Shown in pieces: positions 11,127-21,504 of a stretch of 64,000 bases of DNA. Source of the DNA: Miscanthus floridulus (lineage: Eukaryota; Streptophyta; Magnoliopsida; Poales; Poaceae); assembly GCF_019320115.1 (NCBI RefSeq), contig NC_089598.1:30381069-30445068 (forward strand), written 5' to 3'. The notes below the pieces were generated by a model, which saw nothing but the letters and a program-made list of their open reading frames with translations, ran no database searches and had not been told where the DNA came from. Within the stretch, counting starts at the first letter, position 1; every line of letters starts with the position of its first letter. The position numbers and the translations under genes are program-made.

Positions 11127-13110
11127 CAAATCAACGGGAGATTGTTAGTACTTCGATTCTGTCATCAGACCTTTAATTGCAGTGCATAATGGTCAATGGA
11201 CGTTACTATATAAGTTTTGGCTCCTCTAATTTGACTCGGAGGCCTTAGATCCAATTTCTGCTAGGGATTAGGGATCATGGTCTATGGACTTATAGTACTT
11301 AGGTGAAACAAACAACCAGTTCATTTTTTTTAGATTTCGCAACCTAGCTTGACATTTTTTTAACAACAGATTTAATCTTTCACGGGTTGATCATCACAAT
11401 CTTGCTAAGATCAAAGACCATGATCACACAAAGAGATATTATCCTTAAAAACAAGAAACTTAGGAAAAATTGCTAAGCATTCTACCAAAGCAATCCTAGT
11501 TGACACTCAACAAGAGAACCTGCATACAACAAGGTAAGAAAGAGGTAAACAAGAAGTAATGCAAGAACTAGAGAAAGGCAAAGAGACAACTGAATTTTTT
11601 TTCCGTGGTATCGGGTTGTGTTGTCATAACACTCTAATCACGTTGCAGCATTGAAGAGTCACCAAGACTCAGTTTAGCTTTCGTTCACTAGTGAATGCCC
11701 AATCTCTACCATGGAATGGTAGGCTTCAGGACCATGTGTTAGAGCCTCCTCTACCAGAACTCCACCGAGAAACTTCACTAAGTCCTCCACTGGTCCGTCT
11801 AGGTATTGACAATCATCAAGAGTAACAAGTATTCAACTTCAACTTAAAGAAAAAACTCAACCAAAAACACACCGAAAACACTCTAGGGCAACTCTCAATC
11901 TTAACTTCTTTGCTTGGATGACCGTTTATACGCACCAGGGATAACACTTATATGGACGGTGAAGAGGCTACGAGCAATTGCAAAAAAAATTAACTGGCAT
12001 AGACACCACTGGATGATCCATCGACCACGACTAACCTGATATGTGTTAGAATAGGTTAAGGTGAAACTTAGTTTAAGTTCCATATTAGACCATGTTTGGA
12101 TGTGCATTTATCCACTTAATCCGTATGTGCTAGAGTGGGTTTGAGGTGAAACTTAGTTTAAGTTCTATCATAATCCACTCCAATACACATCGAGGGACAA
12201 AAGTTTCATTTCCTCCTATCCTGCATCACAAATTAACGGTAAATCTTTATCACACTCGGTGTGTTTGAGTTGCTCAGCGCGCTTGATCCGGTGGCCGTCG
12301 ATCCTGCGCTGTGAATGGACGTGATGGTACCGGTGAAACGCACCAAGCGGTTGCGGGGCCCGGGGTGGCAAGGTGGTCGCGGTCGGGCGCCTTCCTGGGA
12401 CCGCGCGCGGTCGGTGGAGACGCAAGTGCATGCTGCTGCGACCATGCGCGGCCGGTGGAGTGCATGCTGCGTGGCCGATGCAGAGCATGCTGCTTTGCAG
12501 CAGTTGCAGTGACCAGGTCACGGTCACATCACCTGTTCTCTTGCCACCCATGCATGCAGATTCAATCGTTTAGTACGAACAGTTGTAAATTCTGTGTTCA
12601 ATTGTGTAAATTGATTATTCGTAGATGAGTATGGTCAGAATTACTCGAACATCTGATTATTATTTAGCTTTTTTATTTTATGTATGTTTTATTTGGTTCC
12701 CTTTTGAAAATTTTCAATTTAGCTTCTATAATCCGGCTAATTTTTTCTTTTTGTTTGTTTAATATTTTTGTACTATTTGAATAATTTTTTTGGTTCATTT
12801 GATCTGGATCCAATGGTCATGATAATCTGAGTGTTGTATGGATGAAAAACACTCAATTTTTTGTTTCTATTGTCATTCGGGTGTTTTAGGTGCCATCCAC
12901 GCTAGGGTGTCACATGCCCCTAGAACACCCGAGTGCTGAGCAGACAATCCCCAAATTAAATGTTATGAGTAGTTTATGAAACAAAAAAGTTTAACTATGC
13001 ATTACAGGATCTTGTTTGGTTCATCCTCACAATTGACTCTACATGATATCACACGTTTAGAAATAACAGGATAAAACTTACTATTCAGATTAGCCTTATA
13101 TTGAGTCCCC
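11127..13110. other. Intergenic, probably old TE debris
   Basis: No gene was recognised. A direct repeat (gaggtgaaacttagtttaag type) lies near 12058-12082 and 12141-12166. The 11.4-11.9 kb stretch has the texture of LTR sequence but no definable ends. The 12.65-13.1 kb part is AT-rich 3' flank of GT37 copy 2. Confidence 0.35.
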
Positions 13111-13120
13111 TTGGGACATC

Positions 13121-16100
13121 CTATTTGTTCCGACCAACAAGTTTCAGCCCCCAGCTCAAGTCGTCACAGTGCTGGATGTACGGCACATCCTTTGAGATGT
13201 CTGCTGCCCACTGCTTCAGACGGCAATCATAGCTCGGTGGTTTGTGGAAGCACGGCTCGATGGACACGTCCCAGCCGCACGGCGGATCGGGCACGGCAGA
13301 GCTGTTGGTAGACTTGTACAGCACCCACGGCCGCACGCCGCCGAGCCCCTGCGCCACGTAACCGAACGTCGACATGCCGGTGGTCACCAGCACATCAGTC
13401 AGGCTCAGCAGGTATATCTCGGCCCACGCCTTGTGCTCGTGTGACCTGGCGCCGGAGCGCTGGTACTCCTCGTGGCTCGGCTGGTGCACGCTCACCGCCT
13501 CGCCGGTGACCGCCGCGTGCTCCCAGTACATGCTCTTCAGTTTCTCGTAGTACCATGACTTGAGCGAGGTGACGAGAACGGCTTTGGACCTGGCACGGGA
13601 CGCTGGCGACGTTGTCGGCGCTCCCGTGGCCAGCACCTCCGGGAGCAGCTTCTGCTTCTGCGTGCACGAGGTGATCTGCTCCAGCAGCTCCGGCGAGTTC
13701 GGCTGGACGCCGAAGACACGCACCTGGATGCCAACTCGCTGCTGCGCCGCCGCGAGGTAGGCGTCGTAGTAGCGCGTGACGAGGCCCCAGACGTGGTTGT
13801 TCGGGTGGAACAGGTACCGCCCGATGTGGTGGAACACGGCGTCGCGCTCCGGGAACATCAGGTCGAGCTCGTCCTGGAACGCCTGCACTAGAAACAGCCC
13901 CGGCACGATGTAGCTGTCCGTCCTCATCGCCAGCCACTGAATGCGCCGGAGCAGCCTCTGGTCGTCGTCGCAGAAGAAGTAGTTGTCCTCGACGGTGGCG
14001 TCGTTGTGGAGATGGACGTACGCGAACGCAGGCGGTCGCGCCGTCGAAGCATCGGCGGCGACGCCGCCGCTCCCGATCACCTTGTTCCTCACCATGTTCC
14101 CGTAGCTCTCGGCGGTGTCCACGCCGAAGCTGGTGTAGTTCGTCATCGGGAAGCCCCGCGGCAGCAGCCACGTCGTGTCGGGGAACGGCTCACAGAAGAG
14201 GTCGTCCATCTCGTTGCTGGGGTCGACGAGGAGGACGCGGTGGGTTAGCACCGCGTACAGGAACGCCGACGCGGCGGCGAGGATCCGGTTCCCGAGGCCG
14301 CTGTAGGAAATGGAGACGATGTACGCGCACTCCGGTGACGCGTTCCTCTTGCCTGACTTGAGCTGCTCCAGGGCGTTGCTGTAGGCGGCGGTGCCTGGGC
14401 CGCACCGTCGTTGGAGAGCCTCGTGCCGTCGCAGCTTGGAGATGAGGTACGCGGAGGGTCGCCTCCCGGGGTTCCCGCGGTACATGGCGGATTGGTACCT
14501 GCTGTGGCAGGATTCCTCGTCGAAGCTGTCGATGACTAGGCCGTTGTACAGCCTATCGCGGTGCGCGGCCGTCGGATGCAAGGAACCTGTCACAGGTCAT
14601 GTCAAAAGCGGGAAATGGTGGGAAGCGCCTACATGCTGTTATATTACTATTTGTTCACTAGTTACAGTTCGTAGAATAATATGGATGAAACTTCTCTTGG
14701 CAAAATATCAATAAGCTTCGCATGATTTGATTTCAAAACAATTTATGAACAGTGATACATTCATTCCAAATAACAATCAATATCAGACTGAACCACACGA
14801 GTAGTTTCTCTGTCCACATTAAACTTTTTTTTTAGTGGACGTATCTCCGCTGCCACATCATGATCCTTCCGACCTCTCTCTATATATTTTTTTGTAGTGT
14901 AGTCTTTCTCTCTCCCTTCCTCCCTCCCACTCCTCTTCCCCACCACATCCCAGTTGTGTCTCCATTATCAAATCTGATACCACTCGTGACTACGAGTATC
15001 TCACCCCTATTTCTTGACCACCAATCAAATATTATATACTATTTAGAGTTAAATGCACCAGGGATCCATTAACTTATGTGAAGGTTTCAGTTGGGTACAT
15101 CAACTTTCAAAGTGTCTTTTTGGGTCCATAAACTTTTAAAATGGTTCACTGCAGTCCATACCTATTTATTTAACCTTAAATTCAAAGCATATTTATAGAA
15201 AACCCCTTCCCGCACCACGTCACGTACGCGGACGGCTCTGTGGCGCCCGCTGTCGCTGCTGCGGGCGCGCTGGCCAGGCCCATGCTGGGGCAGGCGCGGC
15301 GGCCGCTCCCGAACGGCATGAGCTGCATGTGCTGCCCCTTGGGGTCGACGCCGGCCCCCGCGCCGCCGGGCATGAAGCGCTCGGGCAGAAACTGGAGAGG
15401 CTCCTCCCAGCACCACGGCGTCCAGCTCCGCGCGCAGCTTCTCCATGCAGTCCAGGTGGTTGAGCGCCAGCGCCAGCGCCCACTCCACGCTGGTGGCCGT
15501 GGTGTCGGAGCCGACCGTGAAGATGTCCAGCACGAACGCCTTGATGTTCTCCCTGGTCAGCTTCACCTCGGCGTTCACGTCCTCCGCCGCGTCTCCTCCT
15601 TGCCCGTGATCATGATCTCCAGCAGCGCGTCGAACTTGTCCCGCACCTCGCGCGTCCTCCGCGTGAGCCCCTGCAGGTCCCATCCCCGGCAGAGCCCCAC
15701 GTAGTCCTCGACGTTGAAGGCCCCCACGAGCTCGGCGACGTGCTTGGCGCGGTCCCTGGCCGCCTCCGTCATGTGGCCCGGCAGCGCGCTGGCCACCATG
15801 CGCATGATGGTGTTGTTGGACATGCTGATGAGGTGGCGGCTGACGTTGATGGCTAGGCCAGCACCAGTTCAGTTGCCCCGCCCTGCTTTCTTCGCGTCGG
15901 CGCGTGGTCCCAGTCCGAGTGGCGCAGCCGGCAGAGTACGACGGCAAGGAGGTAGGTGTCCGGTGGTGAGGTTCGGCACCAGCTCCTGGATGACGTCGCG
16001 GGCGGTCTGCGGCGGCGTTCGGGGCCTGCGAGGCTGAGGAAGATGGCGCGGCGTCGTGGGCACATCCGAAGTCGCCGCGGCCAGTGTTGGAAGTAGTAGG

Positions 16101-18701
16101 CGTCTGCCAAAACGGCGGTGTGGTTTGGGGTAGGCATGGAGGTCGGCGATCGGAGCTCGGCTGTTCGGTAGTGTCCGCGCTGTGGCGTCATGGGGCGCAC
16201 ACGTCGGGACCGACCATCGCCGTGGTTTTCGGCCACGTGGTTGCCGCCGTCCTGTGCGCCGCGCGCACGGCTCACGCCCGCACCATGACGGCCGGCGCCG
16301 TCAGTGCGCGCTTAAGGAGACCCCGCACCACCCGGACTGCATGGAGAAGCTGCGCGCTTAAGTAGGCATACTTGATGTCAAACTGCATGTCGTACCAGTA
16401 GTTCACGGCAATGGTGAGTCCGTTCGGCCCTGGGCTCTGGCTGACATGGTGAAACCACATGCTTGGCAGGTAGAGCATCTCGCCGGCCCGGACCGTGCAC
16501 CGTATCGGCGCCGGCCCGTCGAAGTAGAGCGGAAACGACGACGCCTGCACGGCCATCTCCTCCGGCGACGGAGGGCACGGGTCAACGCTGCTCCACGGCA
16601 CGATCCTCTCGGGCTCTTCCATCTCCAGCTTAAGCCTGAACTAATGCTCCCCTTCGGTATCCTGCTCTGTGGCAACGTAGTGGGCGGCGGGGTAGTCGCG
16701 GAGGTAGAGGCGGTGGTGCTCGGTCGGTGGCAGCAGGAGGAAGTGCTTCTCGCCGGAGAGGACGACGTAAATGTTGTCGTAGTGGTCCTTGTGGAAGGAG
16801 GTGACGGAGTGGGCGTTGCCGATCCAGAGGTTGACGGCCTTGGGGAGGCAGCCGAGCGCCTCACTGGCCCAGGGCACGTGCGCATCCTCGTCACCGGCGA
16901 CTGCCGCGTACTCCCCGCGGAGGCAATCGTCCTGCTGCTGCGCGTACGCTACCAGGCCGGCGGCCGGGTCGGATCCCCTGATGAGTCGGACCGTGGTAGG
17001 GAAGTCGACGCGGTGGACGTGCGCAGGCGCAAAGCACCTCGAGGGTCCGGGGCGCCGTGGGTGCGGGTGCGAGGCAAGCGCGCCGGCGCGGCCGTCGGGG
17101 GTGAGGTGGAGGGAGACGACGGTGGAGCGGAGCGCGTCGGTGAGGTAGGAGGCGGTGGGCCAGAGCGATGCAGCGGGCCAGTGGCGGGTGGCCGCGGCAG
17201 AGACGAGGAACGGGCGGCCCGGGGAGACATGGTCGCGGAGGAACGCGAGCGACGTCGGGGCAGGTCGACGCGCGGCACGGCGGTGTCGTCCAGAGAAGGG
17301 GAAGGGAGGCCCAGCAGGTCCCGGGATTCCTCCCACAGCTCGCGCAGCGCGGGCTCCACAGCGCGCGTTCGTGCTGGACATCTTCACGGCCGGCTCCGAC
17401 ACCACGGCCACCAGCGTGGAGTGGGCGCTGGCGCTGGCGCTCAACCACCCGGACTGCATGGAGAAGCTGCGCGCGGAGCTGGACGCCGTGGTGCTGGGAG
17501 GAGCCGCTCCAGTTTTTGCCCGAGCGCTTCATGCCCGGCGGCGCGGGGGCCGGCATCGACCCCAAGGGGCAGCACATGCAGCTCATGCCGTTCGGGAGCG
17601 GCCGCCGCGCCTGCTCCGGCATGGGCCTGGCCAGCGCGCCCGCAGCAGCGACGACGGGCGCCACGGAGCCGTCCGCGTACTTACGTTGTGCGGGAAGGGG
17701 GTTTCTACAAATGTGCTTTGAATTTAAGATTAAATAAATAGGTATGGACTGGAGTGAACCATTTTAAAAGTTTATGGATCCAAAAAGACACTTTAGAAGT
17801 TGATGGACCCAACTGAAATCTCCACACAAGTTAATGGATCTCTGGTGCATTTAACTCTACTATTTATAACAATTGACTCTTCTCTATTAATCCCTGCCCG
17901 GCCTACTCATATCGGTGGCTCTTAAAAGGATAACAATTGACTTTTTAGACTTTCAGCTGTCTATGTGTTACTATTGTCATTGAATTGCATTGCATCTCTT
18001 CGACGAACTTTCTAATTTTCAATCCAAAATGGCGATTCCATACCTCACCATCAGAAGTTCAAAATCACATCGACCAAGCATTGAAAGTTTCAGATGACTC
18101 GAGTATATGAAGGGCACTTGAAATACAAGAATACGTGGATGCCTAAAAGGCATAAGGAACTTTCTCCTATATGAACATAAAAGCCCCAATAGAATTATGT
18201 TGCTAGTTCTAACATTGGCATTAGCATCTCTATGAAATGTTTGTTAATAAAATATCTGACTTATAGGTTGTCTTGGCTAGCTTACAAGTCTCTTATACTC
18301 CAATTCTCAAAAAAGTCTCGTACTCCTTTCATGCTAAATGAGTACGTTGTTTTGGCTTTATAGTTTTTTTTTTCTATATATCTTATGTTCAGATACATAA
18401 TAATCTATGTGAAAGCCGAAACAACAGATAATTTTAGAATTTTAGAGCTGATGAACTAGCTATTCTTCTCCTCGCCTTAATGAAAAAACGTGCTACAACA
18501 CCATGGCGAAAAAAATCTAGTGCAAAGAAAAAACACAGATTGATAGATATACATACCTTGGCGGAAGCTGGCTACTGCAGTCCACACCCCCGGCGCTCCA
18601 ACGTTGCGCCCACCCAGGATGAGCATGGTGGTCACGACGACAGCGGTGAGCACGGCGCTAACCATCCAGCTCCGTCGCTTGGAATCCATCACCTCCTGCA
18701 T
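13121..18701 (-). CDS. GT37 fucosyltransferase-like, copy 2, apparently intact with a 4-kb intron
   Basis: Exon 1 is 18701-18557 (48 codons plus 1 nt; signal anchor near residues 12-30, [18 protein letters not shown]). Exon 2 is 14586-13121. Donor (CAAG|GTATGT) and acceptor (GACAG|GTTCC) give the same phase-1 junction as copy 1, so the distant exon 1 belongs here. The predicted 536-residue protein has no internal stop. Motifs are [65 protein letters not shown] and [19 protein letters not shown]; the C-terminus is [11 protein letters not shown] second in-frame Met at 18689 could be the start. The intron contains a Pack-MULE (15046-17857). Expected activity is Golgi fucosyl transfer from GDP-fucose to a cell-wall glycan; the acceptor is unknown. 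Whether the large intron is spliced efficiently cannot be seen. Confidence 0.88.
15190..15850 (-). pseudogene. Captured cytochrome P450 fragment (CYP93-like)
   Basis: In order on the minus strand are a helix-region block ([18 protein letters not shown]), a block ending [14 protein letters not shown], the I-helix oxygen-binding motif ([14 protein letters not shown]), a jump, then the PERF-region and haem loop ([12 protein letters not shown]). The segment with the K-helix ExxR is missing, and frame changes occur near 15590 and 15410. The haem-ligand cysteine is present. It cannot encode a working enzyme. The family guess (CYP93, flavone-synthase type) comes from the helix block and haem loop read by eye. 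Confidence 0.75.
15851..16270 (-). other. Unidentified captured GC-rich segment
   Basis: Inside the Pack-MULE between the P450 and JmjC parts. It has an open, GC-rich minus-strand frame including [16 protein letters not shown]. It may be further P450 sequence or another gene; I do not recognise it. Confidence 0.35.
16325..16360 (+). other. P450 micro-fragment at a Pack-MULE junction
   Basis: About 31 bases around 16327-16357 (cccggactgcatggagaag core) repeat exactly the P450 sequence at about 17444-17474 in the right arm. They lie at the junction beyond the JmjC gene end. This looks like filler DNA from template switching during capture. Confidence 0.6.
16353..17359 (-). pseudogene. Captured JmjC hydroxylase gene (JMJD7/JMJ32-like)
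   Basis: Nearly the whole coding span is present without introns. It runs from an N-terminal block ([18 protein letters not shown], about 17350-17300) through [11 protein letters not shown] and the double-stranded beta-helix core to [13 protein letters not shown] at about 16365. The iron ligands of the JmjC/cupin-8 fold are visible: H and D in SFHKDHYDN and the later H in [10 protein letters not shown] frame change near 17250-17290 and a TAG near 16640 (GEH-stop-FRLKLE) break it. JMJD7-type proteins are 2-oxoglutarate-dependent lysyl hydroxylases or peptidases. This copy is a capture, not a resident gene. The absence of introns could mean capture from a processed copy. Confidence 0.75.
17365..17700 (+). 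pseudogene. Inverted copy of the P450 fragment forming the right Pack-MULE arm
   Basis: On the plus strand it reads [20 protein letters not shown], then [20 protein letters not shown], then the PERF region ([13 protein letters not shown]) and haem loop ([12 protein letters not shown]). It carries the same internal deletion as the left arm, so the deletion happened before the arms were duplicated. Any transcript through both arms could fold into a hairpin of nearly 0.5 kb. Confidence 0.8.
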
Positions 18702-19787
18702 CTTACTCGCGTCGATAAACCGCGAGCAGAGCAGAGCGTCTCTTCACTCTGCAGGCGCCAGTGCCGCCGTCTGCGCCCGTTGCTTGGCACACATCACATA
18801 TATGCTTTGCTTTCTGACCGCCGGTGTGATCAGCTGCGTAAGTACGGTCGTATTGCAAATTGCAACGCAAGTCAACTGCGCCTCTGTAAGGGCAATGGTT
18901 AGAGCTAGTTAGCTGTAAGCCAACTTCTCCAATAATATAAACTTTTAGCAGATATTTTTTAACAAGAAACCCCTAATAACATTCTCGCACAATTTTGAAA
19001 TGTGTGTAAGAGCTTAGTTCTTGGCCAATAGCTAGTTTTTCCCTCTCCTCTATTAAAATATGAGAAAAATGTTTAGAGCTAACTTAAAAGTCGATGGTTG
19101 GAGCTGCCCTGACGTGCTCGGAGTCCTTAGTTAGACTGGCGCGCATGAATTTTGGAATTGCTGCAAAATATTTGAGGGCATCACGCATCCCTATGCTAGA
19201 GGTAAGTGTCTTTATTATTAACTCTAATAATGTTCAAAGTAAACGCTCCACAGTAATAACTTGGTCTTTTTCTTGGTGTTGAGGTTCGTGCCTTTTGGGG
19301 CTCGATTGCGCGTCGACGTTGCGCGGCAAGTTGGGCTGTGAAATAAATGGAACCTAGAGAAATGTAGTTTACACAACTTGTTCAATTTATCATTTGACTA
19401 CTACCTCCGTTCAAAAAAAATTAGCATCCTAGATTTAGATTAAGTTGATTTTTGTAAGTTTATTTAGATATATAGATAATATTATTAATATTTGTGTCTC
19501 TAAGTAAATTTATTAAGAAAATAATTTCATGATTCAACTAATAATAATACTTGTTAATATATTTATCAAATTTAAGATTTCTTATCATTTGACTACTATC
19601 AACTAATAGTACCAATTATTTTAATAAACAAGCTAAGAATGACATTCTAATTTATAAAGTTTGTCACCGAAGCTCGATGAGGATCGATGCTATCATGCTT
19701 TCAATTCTAGCTTGAACGGATTCTAAAGTTGTTGTTTTTTACTTGAAAAATAATCTTCAAAATACTTTTGTTTGATTGATTGATTAT

Positions 19788-19905
19788 GGCTCTGTTCGGC
19801 TGCCATTATAAGTCGGCTTATCAACTATGGTACAATATTTTTCTCTCCCAACAAATCAGCCGTATAAATCAGCACAAGCGGCTTATAGATCAGCCGAACA
19901 GAGCC
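19788..19905. mobile_element. Small MITE with GGCTCTGTTCGGCTG ends
   Basis: A 118-bp element with perfect 15-bp inverted ends (GGCTCTGTTCGGCTG and its complement cagccgaacagagcc). Such GTTCGGCTG ends are common in grass hAT-like MITEs. No clear target duplication was found. Confidence 0.65.
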
Positions 19906-20017
19906 ATCATCAACTAATTGTTCTCTTTTCGTGTTCGGTGTGCCCTTCACTGCATCCATCACCATGAACTTCATAGAGCCATCATCAACTAATTCCTTGG
20001 CTTAGCTTAACACCTTC

Positions 20018-20091
20018 TCCTCCTCCTCCTCCTCCTCCTCTTCTTCTTCTTCTTCTTCTTCTTCTTCTTCTTCTTCTTCTTCTTCTTCACC
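20018..20091. repeat. (CTC)n/(CTT)n microsatellite
   Basis: Eight or so CTC units run into about sixteen CTT units. Confidence 0.9.
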
Positions 20092-20215
20092 ACGTGTCTT
20101 CAGGTGTTAGACGCATGTGATGACAGCAATCTGTGCTTTCCAATGATAAATCTTCTATCTTTGCCCTGAAGCCACCAATGTATATTTTCTACTACCAGGT
20201 ACACAACCTGTATTA

Positions 20216-20516
20216 CCATTTTTTAGCCCTTTTTTGAATTTTTTTCACAAATATGCCCCTGGAGGTAAGATTTCAAAATCTGGACCCTTAGCTCGACGCC
20301 ATCGTTGCTGGCGCCGAGCTTACACGTCTCGGCGCCAGACGCCAGCGTTGCTGGCCCCGAGCTCTTGGGCTCGAAGCAGACGTGGCGGTGACATGACAGG
20401 CAGCTCGGCGCCAGTAACCCTGGCGCCGAGCTCGGCGCTGTAGATCTTGACGCCGAGCTCGACGCCAGGGTTACCGACGCTGAGCTCGGCGCCAGGGTTA
20501 CTGACGCCGAGCCTGT
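20216..20516. repeat. MULE2 left terminal repeat with GGCGCC/GAGCTC dyads
   Basis: An AT-rich tip of about 65 bp is followed from 20281 by repeated GGCGCCGAGCTC half-sites and complete dyads such as ggcgccgagctcggcgc. It pairs with the inverse of 30868-31196. The array is a plausible transposase-binding and promoter region for the plus-strand unit; that role is inferred. Confidence 0.88.
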
Positions 20517-20635
20517 CTTACGTATGGGCCACAATCCTTTCTCTCTTCCTCTCCCTCTCTCTCTCGCACCTCCCTCGCCCGAGCAGCGCACCGCCGCCGC
20601 CACCTGCGCCCGCGCCTCGCCGCACCACGCGCCCG

Positions 20636-20811
20636 GCCGCCCGCGCCGCGCCTCGCGCCTTCGCCGGACCTCCGTGCCCCGAGGCCACGCTGGACCCCGT
20701 GGTCGCGCCGGTCCCCGCGCCCGGCCGCCCGCGCCGCGCCCGACGCCTTCGCCGGACTGCCGTGCCCCGAGGCCACGCTGGACCCCGTGGCCGCGCCGGT
20801 CCCCATGCCCG
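20636..20811 (+). repeat. Tandem duplication of about 88 bp in the GC-rich leader
   Basis: Two similar copies (about 20636-20722 and 20723-20811) share gccgcccgcgccgcgcc, cgccttcgccgga and gaggccacgctggacccc. They lie within a very GC-rich stretch (20.53-21.13 kb) between the left terminal repeat and the first transposase exon, where all frames stay open because of base composition. Confidence 0.7.
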
Positions 20812-21504
20812 CGCCGCGCCCTCACCTCGCCCGACGTGCCGCCCGCGCCCGCGGCCGCCTTGGCCGCGCCCCGCTGCGCCGGTGCCTTGACCGTGACCGT
20901 GCCGCCCGCCACCACTGGCCTCGGCCGGGCCCGTCGAGCCGGCCTTGCCACGCGGAGCGCCAGGCATCCCACGCCCGCCACGTGCCACCGCCGTCCTCGG
21001 TCGTGCCCCCACCAGCCCCAGCACCTGCAGCGCCTGGCTGTGCCACCGCCGGCCCGGCTCGTCGGCCTGACCCACTCCCGGCGTCCGCTGTGACTCCGTC
21101 GACGTCTGCGACTCCATCGTCGGACAGGTAAAAACTGTGAATTTGCAATGTGCGTACTTAGTTAATTGTAGTGTAGTAGTTTTGGCATTTGTTATTTACT
21201 AGTTAATGTGATGACTCAAGTAGTTGATTTAGTTATTGATCTAGTGAGATAGATATGTAGATAGATATAAACATAGATACATAGGTACATAGATATAGTT
21301 AGATAGCTACTTAGATAGGTAGTTACATATTTAGTTAACTAAATAGGATCTAGCTATTTAGTTAGTACACTGTATCTATGTATGTAGTTATTATCTTATT
21401 TACTTAGTTTATAGTTAGAAAGTACTTGTTAGGTACTATCTATCGTCTAATTTGGACTAAAGAATATGTGTTTCGTTATGTGTTTGAACTAGATAAACAA
21501 CCTA

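Larger units (their letters stand above)
15046..17857. mobile_element. Pack-MULE in the intron of GT37 copy 2
   Basis: The element is bounded by a perfect 9-bp target duplication, TACTATTTA (15037-15045 and 17858-17866). Ends are inverted: left GAGTTAAATGCACCAG, right CTGGTGCATTTAACTC. The inverted repeat extends about 494 bp (15046-15539 against 17365-17857), so most of each arm is captured cytochrome P450 coding sequence rather than transposon tip. Between the arms lie further P450 sequence (left), an unidentified GC-rich piece (15.85-16.27 kb) and a JmjC-domain gene copy (16.35-17.36 kb). No transposase is present, so it moved in trans. The nine-base duplication and long inverted ends define a MULE. 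Confidence 0.92.
18902..20206. other. Region upstream of GT37 copy 2, no gene
   Basis: AT-rich. It holds a partial Stowaway-like start (ctacctccgttc, near 19404) without a clear partner end. The short sequence gagccatcatcaactaatt occurs twice (19901 and 19976 regions). A MITE and a microsatellite here are listed separately. Confidence 0.4.

Noticed and set aside
16446..17741. 431-codon plus-strand open frame across the Pack-MULE
   Set aside because: Mostly antisense to the captured JmjC gene, joined to P450 in a wrong frame; composition-driven.
20281..20516. CRISPR-like or satellite array
   Set aside because: Plant sequence, no regular spacers, irregular spacing of dyads, and an inverted partner at the other end of a transposon.
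20524..21131. Overlapping long open frames on both strands in the very GC-rich leader of MULE2
   Set aside because: Several frames are open at once, rich in Pro, Arg and Ala, with a tandem duplication; no domain. Treated as leader sequence.
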